Shown here: positions 51,849 through 61,327 of the stretch, one piece after another
Layout: the number at the start of each line of letters is the position of its first letter
Position numbering within the stretch: position 1 is the stretch's first letter
DNA from: Sphingopyxis sp. JAI108
Lineage (GTDB): Bacteria > Pseudomonadota > Alphaproteobacteria > Sphingomonadales > Sphingomonadaceae
DNA: 64,000 nt
NCBI RefSeq assembly: GCF_013410105.1
Contig: NZ_JACCCJ010000003.1
Span: forward strand, 248,001-312,000
Reading direction: 5' to 3'
Program-made: the position numbers and the translations under genes
Notes under the pieces: generated by a model
Seen by the model: the letters and a program-made list of their open reading frames with translations, nothing else
What the model was told of the DNA's origin: nothing
Database searches by the model: none

Positions 51849-54197
51849 ATGAAATTCGACAGCGAGACCAGCTTCCTTACCGCATTCGACAATGAAGAGA
51901 GCCGCCATGCCGGTCCCGTCGCCGGGATTGCGGCGCGCACGCGCCGGCTCGCGCTCATCGGCTGCTTCCGCCCGCGCCAGTGCGGAATCGCAACCTTCAC
52001 CGCCGACATCTACGATCATCTCAAAGCCGCCCGGCCCGACATGGCGATAGACGTCTATGCGATGGCGGTGCGGGCCGGCGATGCGAGCGATGCCGCCGCC
52101 GCTGCCGGCATCGGGGAAGGCGACGCCGACGCCTATCGCGCCGCCGCCGAGGCGATCAATGCGAGCGGCGCCGACGCGGTCTGGCTCCAGCATGAATTCG
52201 GCATCTTCGGCGGGCCGGCAGGCGATCTGGTCCTGGGACTCGTCGACCGGGTGGCGGCGCCGCTGATCGTCACCTTCCACACCATCCTCGCCGAGCCCGG
52301 CGCCGACCAGCGGCGCGTGATGGAGCATCTCGTCGCGAAGGCGGCGAAGCTCGTCGTGATGAGCGCGTTCGGTCGCGACACACTGATCCGCGTCTATGGC
52401 GCGAAGGCCGAGCGCATCGAGCTCATCGAGCATGGCACCCCCGACCGGGCCTTTTCTGAGCGTTCGCCGCTGCGCGAGCGGCTGGGGCTTGGCGAGCGTC
52501 CGATCGTCTCGACCTTCGGGCTTCTGGGCCCGGGCAAGGGGCTCGAAGCGGCGATCCGCGCGCTGCCGGCGATCGCCGCGCAATATCCGGACATCCTCTA
52601 CCGCATTGTCGGCGCGACGCATCCCAATCTTGTCGCTGCCGAGGGCGAGGCCTATCGGCAGAGCCTCGCCGACCTTGCCGAAGAGCTCGGCGTCGCGGAC
52701 AATATCGCCTGGGAGAACCGCTTTCTCGACCTGCCCGAACTGCTCGAACAGATCGAGCTGTGCGACATTTATCTCGCGCCCTATCCCAATCTCGCGCAAA
52801 TCACATCGGGCACGCTCGCCTATGCCGTGGCGCTCGGCCGCGCGGTCGTCTCGACGCCCTTCGTCCATGCGCGCGAGCTGCTCGCCGAGGATGTCGGCAT
52901 CCTGCTTGCCGGCACCGACAGCGACGCGATCGCCGAGGCGGTGCTGCTGCTGCTCGCGCACCCCGGCGAACGGTGCGCCATGCAGGAGCGCGCCTATGCG
53001 CGCGGCCGGCTGACCGCCTGGCCGGCGATCGCGGCGCGCTTCGCAACGCTGATCGAAGATGTGGCGGCGGCGCCTGCCCGGCGTGAGCCGCGGCGGATGT
53101 TTCCCTCCTTCGCCGCGATCCGCGCGCTGTCGGACGATGTCGGAATTCTCCAGCATGGCACGGGGCTCATTCCCGACCGGAACCATGGCTATTGCATCGA
53201 CGACAATGCGCGCGCGCTGATGCTTGTCAACGCGAGCCCGTCGCTCGGCGAGGAGGAATATGGTCTGCTCTTCACGCGTTACGCCGCCTTCCTCCACCAC
53301 GGCTGGAATCCCGACCGCGGCCGCTTCCGCAACTTCATGGGCTATGACCGGCGCTGGCTCGAGGACGAAGGCTCCGAGGACAGCAACGGCCGCACGCTTT
53401 GGGCGCTCGGCCATGGCGCGGCGCACGCGCGCTCGCAGGAGCACAGGAGCTGGTGCGCGGAATTGTTCACGCGTACCGCGCCGCTCGCCGCCGGCCTCAA
53501 GAGCCCGCGGGCTATCGCCTTCGCGCTGCTCGGCGCCGATGAACTGCTGGAGCGAGAACCGGAGCATAGCGAGGCGCGCGTGATTGTCGAGCGCGGCGGC
53601 GCCTTTCTCCATGCGCTCTGGAAGAGCGCGCGGCGGAGCGGCTGGGAGTGGTTCGAGTCCGTGCTTGCCTATGATAATGCGCGGCTTGCCGACGCGCTGC
53701 TGCGCGCAGGCCGGCGGCTCGGCTCGGTCCCGCTCGAGGAGGCCGGTATCGGGGCGCTCGACTGGCTGTGCGACATCCAGACGAGCAGCGAAGGACATTT
53801 CCGCCCGATGGGCTGCGAAGGCTTCGGCGCCGAGGGCGAGCTTTTTCCCTTCGACCAACAGCCGCTCGAAGCCTGGGCGACGGTCGATGCCGCCGCCACC
53901 GCGTACCGGATGACGGGCAAGCTGCGCTGGCACGACCGCGCCGAGCGGGCCTATGGCTGGTTCCTCGGCGCGAACGACCGCGGCGCGGTGATCGCGAACT
54001 CGGCGACCGGGCGCTGCTGCGACGGGCTGACCCGTCACGGCGTCAACTCGAATGTCGGGGCCGAGTCCGCGCTGGCTTTTCACCTTGCGCACCGCGCGAT
54101 GGCCGATACATTCTGGACGCGGGGGACAGCGAAGGATACCGGCGCGAGCGATGTTGATCTGCAATCCGAACCACACGCCGCTGCACATTCTTCATGA
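51849..54197 (+). CDS. GT4-family glycosyltransferase with C-terminal helical domain
   Basis: 782 aa. Residues ~30-410 form a GT-B glycosyltransferase: GCFRPRQCGIATFTADIYDHLK, WLQHEFGIFGGPAG, HTILAEPG, FGLLGPGKGLEAAIRALPAI and the E-x7-E-like SGTLAYAVALGRAVV. Residues ~430-782 are alpha-helical ((alpha/alpha)6-like), with NHGYCIDDNARALM and ENSNGRTLWALGH-type motifs, as in proteins of mannan metabolism. The gene overlaps the following GH130 gene by 47 nt. A role in mannoside polymer or oligosaccharide synthesis is inferred. The donor sugar is unknown. Confidence 0.82.
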   Translation: MKFDSETSFLTAFDNEESRHAGPVAGIAARTRRLALIGCFRPRQCGIATFTADIYDHLKAARPDMAIDVYAMAVRAGDASDAAAAAGIGEGDADAYRAAAEAINASGADAVWLQHEFGIFGGPAGDLVLGLVDRVAAPLIVTFHTILAEPGADQRRVMEHLVAKAAKLVVMSAFGRDTLIRVYGAKAERIELIEHGTPDRAFSERSPLRERLGLGERPIVSTFGLLGPGKGLEAAIRALPAIAAQYPDILYRIVGATHPNLVAAEGEAYRQSLADLAEELGVADNIAWENRFLDLPELLEQIELCDIYLAPYPNLAQITSGTLAYAVALGRAVVSTPFVHARELLAEDVGILLAGTDSDAIAEAVLLLLAHPGERCAMQERAYARGRLTAWPAIAARFATLIEDVAAAPARREPRRMFPSFAAIRALSDDVGILQHGTGLIPDRNHGYCIDDNARALMLVNASPSLGEEEYGLLFTRYAAFLHHGWNPDRGRFRNFMGYDRRWLEDEGSEDSNGRTLWALGHGAAHARSQEHRSWCAELFTRTAPLAAGLKSPRAIAFALLGADELLEREPEHSEARVIVERGGAFLHALWKSARRSGWEWFESVLAYDNARLADALLRAGRRLGSVPLEEAGIGALDWLCDIQTSSEGHFRPMGCEGFGAEGELFPFDQQPLEAWATVDAAATAYRMTGKLRWHDRAERAYGWFLGANDRGAVIANSATGRCCDGLTRHGVNSNVGAESALAFHLAHRAMADTFWTRGTAKDTGASDVDLQSEPHAAAHSS

Positions 54198-55458
54198 GAA
54201 GCTTGCTGCCGACCCCGCGCGGGTCGTGCTCAGGCCCTTCCACCTCGCCTGGCAATCGAACGTCTCCGAGCCCTCGCGCGCGGCGCAGCTTGCTGCCGAC
54301 ATCGTCGCGATGGACGAGGAGGAGGCCGAGGCGCATCTCGGGCTCGTGTGGAAGGATTTTTCCGAACGCCACTGGCAGATCGGGCGCATCTTCGACGAGC
54401 GCTTCGCCGAGGTGGCCGAGGATCTCGCGCTCGAGCCCGCGGGTGTCTCCCCGGTCAAGCGCCGGTTGATCGGCGCCTATTTCTGCCACGAATATAGCTA
54501 TGCCGCGGCCGCGCTCATGAACCCGAGCGTCGTACCGCACCCCGACCAGAGCGGTCTCGCGCCTGATCAGCAGCGCTTCATCATGTCGATGCGCGCGGTC
54601 GGCGAGGGCCATATCAGCTCGGTCGCGTTCCGCGAGGGGATCATCGGAGAGGGCGGCGACTTCACTTTGTGGCCGCAATCGGGTCCCGCGATGGCGGCGG
54701 TTGCCGACGACCGGCATCGGCTGGGGGCGGCCGACCGGGTCACCGTCCACCGCCAACCCGATAGCGCCATCTCGAACAGCGTCCTGTTCCCGATGACCGA
54801 GGCGCAGCGCGGCGGTATCGAGGATCTGCGGCTCCTACCCTTCGTCCATGACGACGGCCGGAGAGAATATATCGGTACCTATACCGCTTATTCGGGACAG
54901 GCGATCGGCTCGGAATTGCTGCGGACCACCGATTTCTCGCGCTTTTCGCTCGAACCGCTTCGGGGACGCGCGGCGCGCCACAAGGGAATGGCCTTATTCC
55001 CCCGCAAGGTCGGCGGACGATATTTGATGATCGCGCGGCAGGACGGCAAGAATATCACGATCATCGCCTCCGACAGCCTCACCGACTGGGATGACGAAGG
55101 TCAGATCCTCATGCGGCCGGCCTTCGCCTGGGAACTTGTCCAGATGGGCAATTGCGGCAGCCCGATCGAATGCGACGAGGGGTGGATCCTCCTCACCCAC
55201 GGCGTCGGCGCGATGCGCAAATACAGCTTGGGCGCGGCGCTCCTCGACCGCGACGATCCGACCAAGCTGCTGGCGCGCACCGAATGCCCGATCCTCTCGG
55301 CCGCCGAGAGCGACCGCGAGGGCTATGTGCCCAATGTGGTCTACACCTGCGGCGCGATGCGCGTCGGCGATGATCTGTTCATTCCTTACGGTATTTCGGA
55401 CAGCGCGATCGGTTTTGCCACGACGCCGATCGATCGGCTGCTCGCGAGCATGAGTTAG
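54151..55458 (+). CDS. GH130 glycoside hydrolase/phosphorylase
   Basis: 435 aa. Five-bladed beta-propeller of GH130 type: RHKGMALFPRKVGGRYLMIARQDG, NCGSPIECDEGWILLTHGVGAMRKYSLGAALLD and EGYVPNVVYTCGA are the family landmarks. GH130 enzymes act on beta-mannosides, by phosphorolysis or hydrolysis. It starts inside the GT4 gene (ATG 54151), so the two are coupled. A role in beta-mannan turnover is likely. Phosphorylase versus hydrolase cannot be decided from sequence alone. Confidence 0.85.
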   Translation: MLICNPNHTPLHILHEKLAADPARVVLRPFHLAWQSNVSEPSRAAQLAADIVAMDEEEAEAHLGLVWKDFSERHWQIGRIFDERFAEVAEDLALEPAGVSPVKRRLIGAYFCHEYSYAAAALMNPSVVPHPDQSGLAPDQQRFIMSMRAVGEGHISSVAFREGIIGEGGDFTLWPQSGPAMAAVADDRHRLGAADRVTVHRQPDSAISNSVLFPMTEAQRGGIEDLRLLPFVHDDGRREYIGTYTAYSGQAIGSELLRTTDFSRFSLEPLRGRAARHKGMALFPRKVGGRYLMIARQDGKNITIIASDSLTDWDDEGQILMRPAFAWELVQMGNCGSPIECDEGWILLTHGVGAMRKYSLGAALLDRDDPTKLLARTECPILSAAESDREGYVPNVVYTCGAMRVGDDLFIPYGISDSAIGFATTPIDRLLASMS

Positions 55459-55471
55459 GAGACGAGGCGGC

Positions 55472-55732
55472 CTATTTCGGTGGCGCGGGACGCTCGATCT
55501 TCCGCCGGGCATCGACCGACGCGATCAGCACCGCGCAGCAAAGGCAGCCATCTTCGTCGGTCACTTCGATCCGGAGCGTATCGACATCGTTGATCAGTTC
55601 GGGATTGTCACCGAGGAGATGGCCCGCATAGCGTGCCGCCTCGACCCGCGCCGCGGCCGTATCGGGAAGGTCGACGCCTTCATCGTCGAGCTCGCGCTGG
55701 CCGCTGCTGCTGTGGAAATAATAACGGGGCAT
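55472..55732 (-). CDS. DUF6894 small protein
   Basis: 86 aa. It begins MPRYYFHSSSGQRELDDEGV, then DLPDTAAARVEAARYAGHLL, the family signature. A CLCC cysteine cluster (DGCLCCAVLI) follows the core. These proteins are common in rhizobia and sphingomonads, with no known function. It is convergent with the GH130 gene. Confidence 0.8.
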   Translation of the reverse strand: MPRYYFHSSSGQRELDDEGVDLPDTAAARVEAARYAGHLLGDNPELINDVDTLRIEVTDEDGCLCCAVLIASVDARRKIERPAPPK

Positions 55733-55853
55733 CCAACTTCTCCCACCTTCGGCAACTCGCAAGTCTGCCTGGGGTTTCGTTACGGCCCTCGCACCTTCGT
55801 CACTGCACCACGACACATGGCGATCCGGCGAGCCTCAGGCCCGCCTATGGCGC

Positions 55854-56432
55854 TCAGGCTGCGGCAAATCCAGCCTTGTTCATCACTGCCGTCACATGTT
55901 TGTTGCCGTCGTCGCCCAGCGCCGTCCTGAGGCGAGGGAACAGACGCTGCTCCTCTTCCTCGACATGCGCTTCGATCTCGGCGCGAAATTCGAGGACTTT
56001 GGTTATCCACGCGGGATCGGCAGCGTCCATTTCGGAAAGGTCGAACAGATATTGCTTCACATAGCCATGATCGTGGACGAGCTTGTCGGCGTCCTCGATC
56101 TGGCCATGGTCGCGCATCGCCGGGTAGACGACATTCTCTTCTTCGAACGCATGTTTCGCGAGCGCATGCTGGAGCTGGACGAGGAGCGCCTTGCGCTTAC
56201 GCGTTTCGCTCTCATCGGTGGCTTCGAGCGCATCGAAGAGCTTCATCGTCAGCCGGTGTTCGGCCTTCAGGCCCTCGTCCCATTGTCCCTTGAGCGCGGT
56301 CAAGCTCTGCACCGCTGCCTTTCGGCCGAGGTTGGCGACGAGGCCGATGGCGAAACCTGCCGCTGCCGCACCGAGCAGGAGGGCGGGATTATCGACCGGG
56401 CCGCGCGCATTCTTGAATAGGTTGAGGGACAT
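55854..56432 (-). CDS. Hemerythrin-like protein with N-terminal hydrophobic segment
   Basis: 192 aa. An N-terminal hydrophobic stretch (LLLGAAAAGFAIGLVANLG) is followed by the HHE domain with iron-type ligands: EHRLTMKLFDALE, HAFEEENVVYPAM, HDHGYVKQYLFDL and HVEEEEQRLFPRL. It could bind a di-iron site and sense or bind oxygen/NO. It is the last gene of a four-gene operon behind the SDR. Confidence 0.85.
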   Translation of the reverse strand: MSLNLFKNARGPVDNPALLLGAAAAGFAIGLVANLGRKAAVQSLTALKGQWDEGLKAEHRLTMKLFDALEATDESETRKRKALLVQLQHALAKHAFEEENVVYPAMRDHGQIEDADKLVHDHGYVKQYLFDLSEMDAADPAWITKVLEFRAEIEAHVEEEEQRLFPRLRTALGDDGNKHVTAVMNKAGFAAA

Positions 56433-56452
56433 GGGAGGGCTCCTTCGGGATA

Positions 56453-57208
56453 TCAGGGATGGTCGAGCCGCGTCTCGACGCGGATGAGCGATACCGCGGT
56501 GCGTCGCGGCTGGACGAGCATGAAATGAGCAGCGACAGCTATGTCCTCGGCCCGGAGCATCTGATGCTTGCCGATCAGTTCCTTCTGCTTTTCGGGCGGG
56601 AATTCGGGATACTGGAAGTCGGCGCCGGTAAACCCCGGCTCGATCAGCCCGACCTTGATATCCTGCTCGGCGAGTTCCTTGCGAAACGACTGGACGAAGC
56701 CCTGAATGCCGCTTTTGGCCGCGACGTAGACCGAACTGCCGGGACCGCGCGAAACCGCCGTCATCGATCCGATGACGATGATGTCGCTGCCTGCCGACAT
56801 GCAACGCGCCGCTTCCTGGGCGCAGACGAGATAGGCGGTGAAGTCGGTCTCGAGCTGATAACGCGCCTCGCTCTCGCCCGCGTCGGCGAGCGCTGCCGCC
56901 GGCACCGCGGCGTTGATCACCGCGATGTCGATATCGCCCAGAAACTTTCTGGCGCTTTCGAAAAACCGGTCGACATCCTCCGCCACCGAAAGATCGACAT
57001 TGATGCCGTCGCCATCGCCCACTTCGCGGATGCGTTGCAACGCGTCGTCCAGATGTTCGGGCGTACGGCCGCAGATAAAGACCTTCACGCCATAGCTCGC
57101 GAGGAGAACCGCGATCGCGCGGCCGATACCGGTCGTGCCCCCGGTGATGATCGCGCGGCGGCCCTTGATCTCGGGAGCCTCGGTATGGGCGTCTGCTTCA
57201 TCGATCAT
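56453..57208 (-). CDS. Short-chain dehydrogenase/reductase
   Basis: 251 aa. The cofactor motif is TGGTTGIG at 22-29, and the catalytic Ser148, Tyr161 and Lys165 are in IGSMTAV and YVAAK. The substrate is unknown. The ATG at 57208 overlaps the preceding gene by ATGA, so it is operonic with the two small proteins and hemerythrin gene. Confidence 0.9.
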   Translation of the reverse strand: MIDEADAHTEAPEIKGRRAIITGGTTGIGRAIAVLLASYGVKVFICGRTPEHLDDALQRIREVGDGDGINVDLSVAEDVDRFFESARKFLGDIDIAVINAAVPAAALADAGESEARYQLETDFTAYLVCAQEAARCMSAGSDIIVIGSMTAVSRGPGSSVYVAAKSGIQGFVQSFRKELAEQDIKVGLIEPGFTGADFQYPEFPPEKQKELIGKHQMLRAEDIAVAAHFMLVQPRRTAVSLIRVETRLDHP

Positions 57209-57543
57209 GTCAGATCCTCGGGAAACGGAGATGCTGAGTCGAGGGCATAGTTCGGTGGGCCCGCCGACGTGGCGATGATCCAATAGGGATTGTCCTCGTC
57301 GGCCTTCAGCAGGCTGCAGAGCGGCGTGCCGTCGACGAACAGGCGGGCGTGGCGCCCAGCCGCTTCTCCCGCGGCGATTTCGAGCGCCGCCGCCGGGGTG
57401 GCCGCTTCGAAGAGGAGGCGCTTCTCAAGGCCTATGTCATCATCTTCATAGTGCAGCATGAGCGTCGACTTTTGCGATGGCGCCGGACCGGCGCCCGATG
57501 CTATCGCTGCGGTGTCGTTCGGGAGGCGGGCGCTCATCGTCAT
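57205..57543 (-). CDS. Hypothetical protein
   Basis: 112 aa, unrecognised. It contains DDDIGLEKRLLFEAATPAAALEIAAGEAAG and ADEDNPYWIIAT. It overlaps both neighbours by ATGA, so it is translated in one chain with them. An ATG at 57537 is a slightly shorter alternative with better Shine-Dalgarno spacing (GAGG). Confidence 0.65.
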   Translation of the reverse strand: MTMSARLPNDTAAIASGAGPAPSQKSTLMLHYEDDDIGLEKRLLFEAATPAAALEIAAGEAAGRHARLFVDGTPLCSLLKADEDNPYWIIATSAGPPNYALDSASPFPEDLT

Positions 57544-57836
57544 CGCCTCAATATGTTGCCGGCGGGTCGCTGCGGAAAGGATTCGTCGGCGGCCTGGTCG
57601 ACGCGGTCCCAATCGCGCCGAACCTCGTCGCGCATGCCATCCGGCCCCGCCGAGCGGGTCTGATCGAAATTTTCGGCATGCGTTTCCCCGTCGGCGAATG
57701 CGGCCGAGTGGCTGTCGGCCTTCGTATCCACGGGCCCCTGCTTGCGCGTGAACCAGAAAAGCGCCCCGAGGACGCCGATACCGAGAAGTTTTCCAAACCC
57801 CGACAAACGGCGGGGTGCCGTCATTGCCTGTGCCAT
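57540..57836 (-). CDS. Small membrane-anchored hypothetical protein
   Basis: 98 aa. One transmembrane segment (FGKLLGIGVLGALFWFT) near the N-terminus and a charged tail (RDEVRRDWDRVDQAADESFP). A GAAGGAGA ribosome site precedes the ATG at 57836. It is the first gene of the SDR/hemerythrin operon. Function unknown. Confidence 0.7.
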   Translation of the reverse strand: MAQAMTAPRRLSGFGKLLGIGVLGALFWFTRKQGPVDTKADSHSAAFADGETHAENFDQTRSAGPDGMRDEVRRDWDRVDQAADESFPQRPAGNILRR

Positions 57837-57968
57837 GATCTGTCTCCTTCTTCGCGGGAAAATCCGGGAGCCTGTCAGGGCAACGGGGGGGCGGCGCCAA
57901 AGTTGCCGCCGCATCGCGCCGATTAACAAATGTTGCGCAGTTTGCGACCGGGGCCGGCTGCGGCCGCC

Positions 57969-60191
57969 TCAATCCCAGCTGACGACAAGGCTGCCGCTTG
58001 CCGGAACGAGGAAGTCGAGGCGGACGTCGCTTTTGCAATCGGGGCGGATCGCGTCGCCGTCCGCCGCAGCGATGCGCACCGCGGGAAGCGTGCGCCGGCG
58101 CTTCCGGACGAGACTGAGCCGCGCGGTGCAGTTTTCGCCGCCATCGAGGCGAAGCGACAGCCGTGCCGGCCCCATCCGTTCGAGGGCGCGGACGAAATGA
58201 TCGCAATAGAGGTCGAAAGGCGCCTCCTCAATGCGGTGAAAGGCGCGGGTCGCGAAAATGAAGGCGGCGCCGGCGCCATAAATTTCCTGCCCCACCTGGC
58301 CGGCGGGCTGACCGTCGGCATAGAGATCCTCAAGCGGGAAGGAGAGGGCGGGATCGACATGACCGTTGCCGGGGCGCTGTTCGTCCGCGATGGCATCGGC
58401 GGGGAGCGCGTCGGGATAATAATAGCAGGCCCGGTCGAGCGCATAGCGGCAATATTCCGAAATCAGCATGCGGGCCGCGGGCTCGACGTCCGGCCCGCTG
58501 TCGGCAAGATAATGTTCGAAGGCGGCGAAGCTGTCGAAACATTCGTAGATCGCCATATAGGGCGCGTCCTGCAGGCAGGTCGCGCCGAGGAAATTGCGGT
58601 GGTGGACCGCAAGGCCGATCTCGCTTTCCCAGATCTCGGTGTGATGGAAGAAGCTCGCGAGATAGACATAGCTCTGCTCACGGTAGACATCGCGGCCGGT
58701 GACCCGCCACAGCCGCATGCAGGCGGCGGCGCCCCAGGCGGTCAGGTTCGCCTGATAGTTGATGTCGAAACCGAGGCCGACCGCCGCATCGATTGCGGCG
58801 CATGCCTCGTCGAGATAGCGCTTCTCGTCGGTCAGCTCGAAGGCCTCGAGCATTACCCAGGCATAGATGCCGCCGACATCGGTCTGCCCCCGGCCATCGG
58901 CGCCGGCGCTTTCGGTGATGACCGAGAAATCGGCGATCTTGTACTGGATCGGCCACTTGTACGCGAAGTGCCGCGCGGCGCGGATGGCGTAAGGAAGCGA
59001 CTTCAGGAACAGCCGCCGCGCCTTCGCGTCGCCGTCGAGCGCGAGCTTTCCGAGGTTCAAGAGCGGGTGGTAGAGATACCAGCTATCGACGGCGTCGGCA
59101 TCCTTGTCGTCCCCGACATTGGGCAGATAGCGGCGAAGCGTCTCGAGCTTTCTGTCGTAGAACCTGCCGAGTCCCGCCTTGAACTCGTCCTCGAGGGGGT
59201 GAGGCTCGCCCCGCCATTTTCCCCACTCGTGCAGAGCCTGCACGATCGACATCTGCACCATCGCGTCGGGATATTCGGCGTTCGTATAAGGGTGCACGTA
59301 GCGATGCCCATAATGGCGCACCGTCGCCTCCGGTGCGGTGCCGAGATCCCGCGCCGTTTTCTCGGCTCGCCGCCGCCAGTCGCGATATTCGGTCGGAGGC
59401 AGGGCGATCGATCGATAGGCGGCGCCCAGCATCTGGAGGAACCGCCGCGCGCTGTCGCGCTCGTCCGCCGGAGCGCCGCCGCGAACGACGAGCCGCGCAT
59501 CGCTCAAAGTATAATTTGTGCCCCCCTCCAGCGGCGCGGCGTCGTCGATGATATGGGGTGTCCGGCCGGGAAGGCGGAAGCCGAGCTCGGGCCAGATGCC
59601 TCCCACTGCGGCCTCGGGATTGGTGCCCGTCGCCCGGAAATAGGGATTGAGCGCGGTAAAATTTTGGAAGTAGAAGAAGGTGCCGAAGGCAGGGTCGGCA
59701 AGTTCGCCGTAGAGCAGACCGGCGTTGAGACCGCGCTGCACCGCCTCGACGGTGCCGCGCGTCCCCAGCGGATCCCCGTTCGCGTCGAACGGATAGAGAT
59801 CGCGCTTCCCCTGCGGAAGCAGAAGCGGCGCCGAGGGCCGCAGCGTCGAGGCAAGGCGGAGGCAGGGGAGCGGCCCGGTTTGCGCCGCGAGAATGACCTC
59901 ATGCTCGCCGAGCGCACTTTCGATTTGGACACGGGCGAGTTCTCCGCCCGCGCGCTCCGCGCGCCGGAGCTTCGCCTCGCCCGGCCAGGCGGCTGCACGC
60001 AGCGCGATGCCGCCGGCGTCGGCGCGCCGGACGAAGAGCCAGAGGGCTTCCTCGCCTGCCGCAAGATCGAGCGAAAGATCGCCGAGCCGGTGCGAGACGA
60101 TCGGGGCGGCGGCGGCAAGGTCGCTGCGAACGCGGACGAGATCGGGCGTCAGCGGGACGTCGCGGCGCGTCTTCACGCGCTGGTCAGTCAC
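57969..60191 (-). CDS. Putative (alpha/alpha)6-barrel protein of carbohydrate metabolism
   Basis: 740 aa from a GTG overlapping the GH130 stop by 8 nt. The N-terminal ~180 residues are beta-sandwich-like, and the middle and C-terminal parts are Trp/Tyr-rich helical hairpins (DVGGIYAWVMLEAFELTDEKRYLDEA, AVDSWYLYHPLLNLGKLAL, QDAPYMAIYECFDSFAAFE). This is the look of six-hairpin glycosidases, but I cannot assign a GH family. Coupling to GH130 suggests a shared beta-mannoside pathway. Confidence 0.6.
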   Translation of the reverse strand: MTDQRVKTRRDVPLTPDLVRVRSDLAAAAPIVSHRLGDLSLDLAAGEEALWLFVRRADAGGIALRAAAWPGEAKLRRAERAGGELARVQIESALGEHEVILAAQTGPLPCLRLASTLRPSAPLLLPQGKRDLYPFDANGDPLGTRGTVEAVQRGLNAGLLYGELADPAFGTFFYFQNFTALNPYFRATGTNPEAAVGGIWPELGFRLPGRTPHIIDDAAPLEGGTNYTLSDARLVVRGGAPADERDSARRFLQMLGAAYRSIALPPTEYRDWRRRAEKTARDLGTAPEATVRHYGHRYVHPYTNAEYPDAMVQMSIVQALHEWGKWRGEPHPLEDEFKAGLGRFYDRKLETLRRYLPNVGDDKDADAVDSWYLYHPLLNLGKLALDGDAKARRLFLKSLPYAIRAARHFAYKWPIQYKIADFSVITESAGADGRGQTDVGGIYAWVMLEAFELTDEKRYLDEACAAIDAAVGLGFDINYQANLTAWGAAACMRLWRVTGRDVYREQSYVYLASFFHHTEIWESEIGLAVHHRNFLGATCLQDAPYMAIYECFDSFAAFEHYLADSGPDVEPAARMLISEYCRYALDRACYYYPDALPADAIADEQRPGNGHVDPALSFPLEDLYADGQPAGQVGQEIYGAGAAFIFATRAFHRIEEAPFDLYCDHFVRALERMGPARLSLRLDGGENCTARLSLVRKRRRTLPAVRIAAADGDAIRPDCKSDVRLDFLVPASGSLVVSWD

Positions 60192-61323
60192 CGAAACATG
60201 CCTTCGGAATATGGGTGATACGGCAGGCGAGGTCGGCCTCGCCCGAGGCCACGATATAGTGATCGCCCCCGTCGGCGATGCCGGTCGTGAAGACCACGTC
60301 GCGAATATAGAGTTTGTCCTCGAGCGGACGCGTGAGCTCTGCGTTCGCCTCGAGGAGCGGACGATGATCGGTGCGCAGCACCACCGAGGGATCGTCGAGA
60401 TCGAGGAGCGACCAGTAGGTGCGGTAAATGCCGACGATCTCCTTGGGTTCGACCCCATGCCAGAGCGTGAGCCATCCCGCATCGGTGCGGATGGGCGGCG
60501 CGCCGCCGCCGATGCGCGCGGTCGCGACCGTGTCGGCGTGCGGACGGATGCCGGGCGCCTCATAGGGCTTCCAGTGCAAGGCATCGGGCGAGGTCGCGAG
60601 GTTGATCGAGGGTCCCGCGCGCCACGCCGATCCCGGCGGATAGGCGAAGTAGAGATCGCCGAGCGGCCGCGTCTGCGCCCAGTAGCGGCCGTCGATCAGC
60701 CCCTCGAAGATCAGCATGTCCTTGTTCTGATGATCGAGGACGATGCCCTCGAATGTCCAGTCGAGGCCGTTGGGCGAGCTGTAGAGCGTCGTCGAGTGCC
60801 GCTCGGGGCTGACCGAACAGGTCGTCATCAGCCAGCGCTGGCCGACGCGGCTGATGCGGGCGTCCTCGACGCCATAGCATTGAAAGTCCGCGCCCGGATC
60901 GACCGCCTTGTCATAATGGACCGCGACCACGCCGAGCCCGTCGGGAGACAGCTCGACGGGAAGCAGCCAGGATAGTGAGGTCAGCGCCATGACGCGCCAG
61001 CTGCCGCCGCGCACCATGAACTTTCGGGGGTCCGCCGTATCGCAAAGCTCGAGCGGCCAGGCATCGATCTTGTAGCGGCCCGCTTCCCACCGGATCGAAT
61101 GGACATGACCGTTCTCGACCGGCTGGCGGAGCGCTTCGGCGACCCGCACCATCATCAGCAGATTGCCATTATCGAGCCGCAACAACCCGGGGTTGAACGC
61201 GCCGAGCACATAGGTCTCGCGCCCGAGCTGCCCTGCGAGCGGCGAGCGGGACAGGTCGACGTCATCGGGACCGAAGACGAGCCGGTCGACCGCGAAACCC
61301 GGGCAAGCTTCTCCTCCTTGCAT
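60184..61323 (-). CDS. GH130 glycoside hydrolase/phosphorylase, second copy
   Basis: 379 aa. Beta-propeller motifs are GAFNPGLLRLDNGNLLMMVRVAE, DFQCYGVEDARISRVGQRWLM (GH130 catalytic-site Asp), FEGLIDGRYWAQTRPLGDLYFA and GGGAPPIRTDAGWLTLWHGVE. It starts 5 bp after the catalase stop on the same strand, so they may be cotranscribed. It is a distinct subfamily from the GH130 at 54151. Confidence 0.82.
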   Translation of the reverse strand: MQGGEACPGFAVDRLVFGPDDVDLSRSPLAGQLGRETYVLGAFNPGLLRLDNGNLLMMVRVAEALRQPVENGHVHSIRWEAGRYKIDAWPLELCDTADPRKFMVRGGSWRVMALTSLSWLLPVELSPDGLGVVAVHYDKAVDPGADFQCYGVEDARISRVGQRWLMTTCSVSPERHSTTLYSSPNGLDWTFEGIVLDHQNKDMLIFEGLIDGRYWAQTRPLGDLYFAYPPGSAWRAGPSINLATSPDALHWKPYEAPGIRPHADTVATARIGGGAPPIRTDAGWLTLWHGVEPKEIVGIYRTYWSLLDLDDPSVVLRTDHRPLLEANAELTRPLEDKLYIRDVVFTTGIADGGDHYIVASGEADLACRITHIPKACFGD

Positions 61324-61327
61324 CGCT

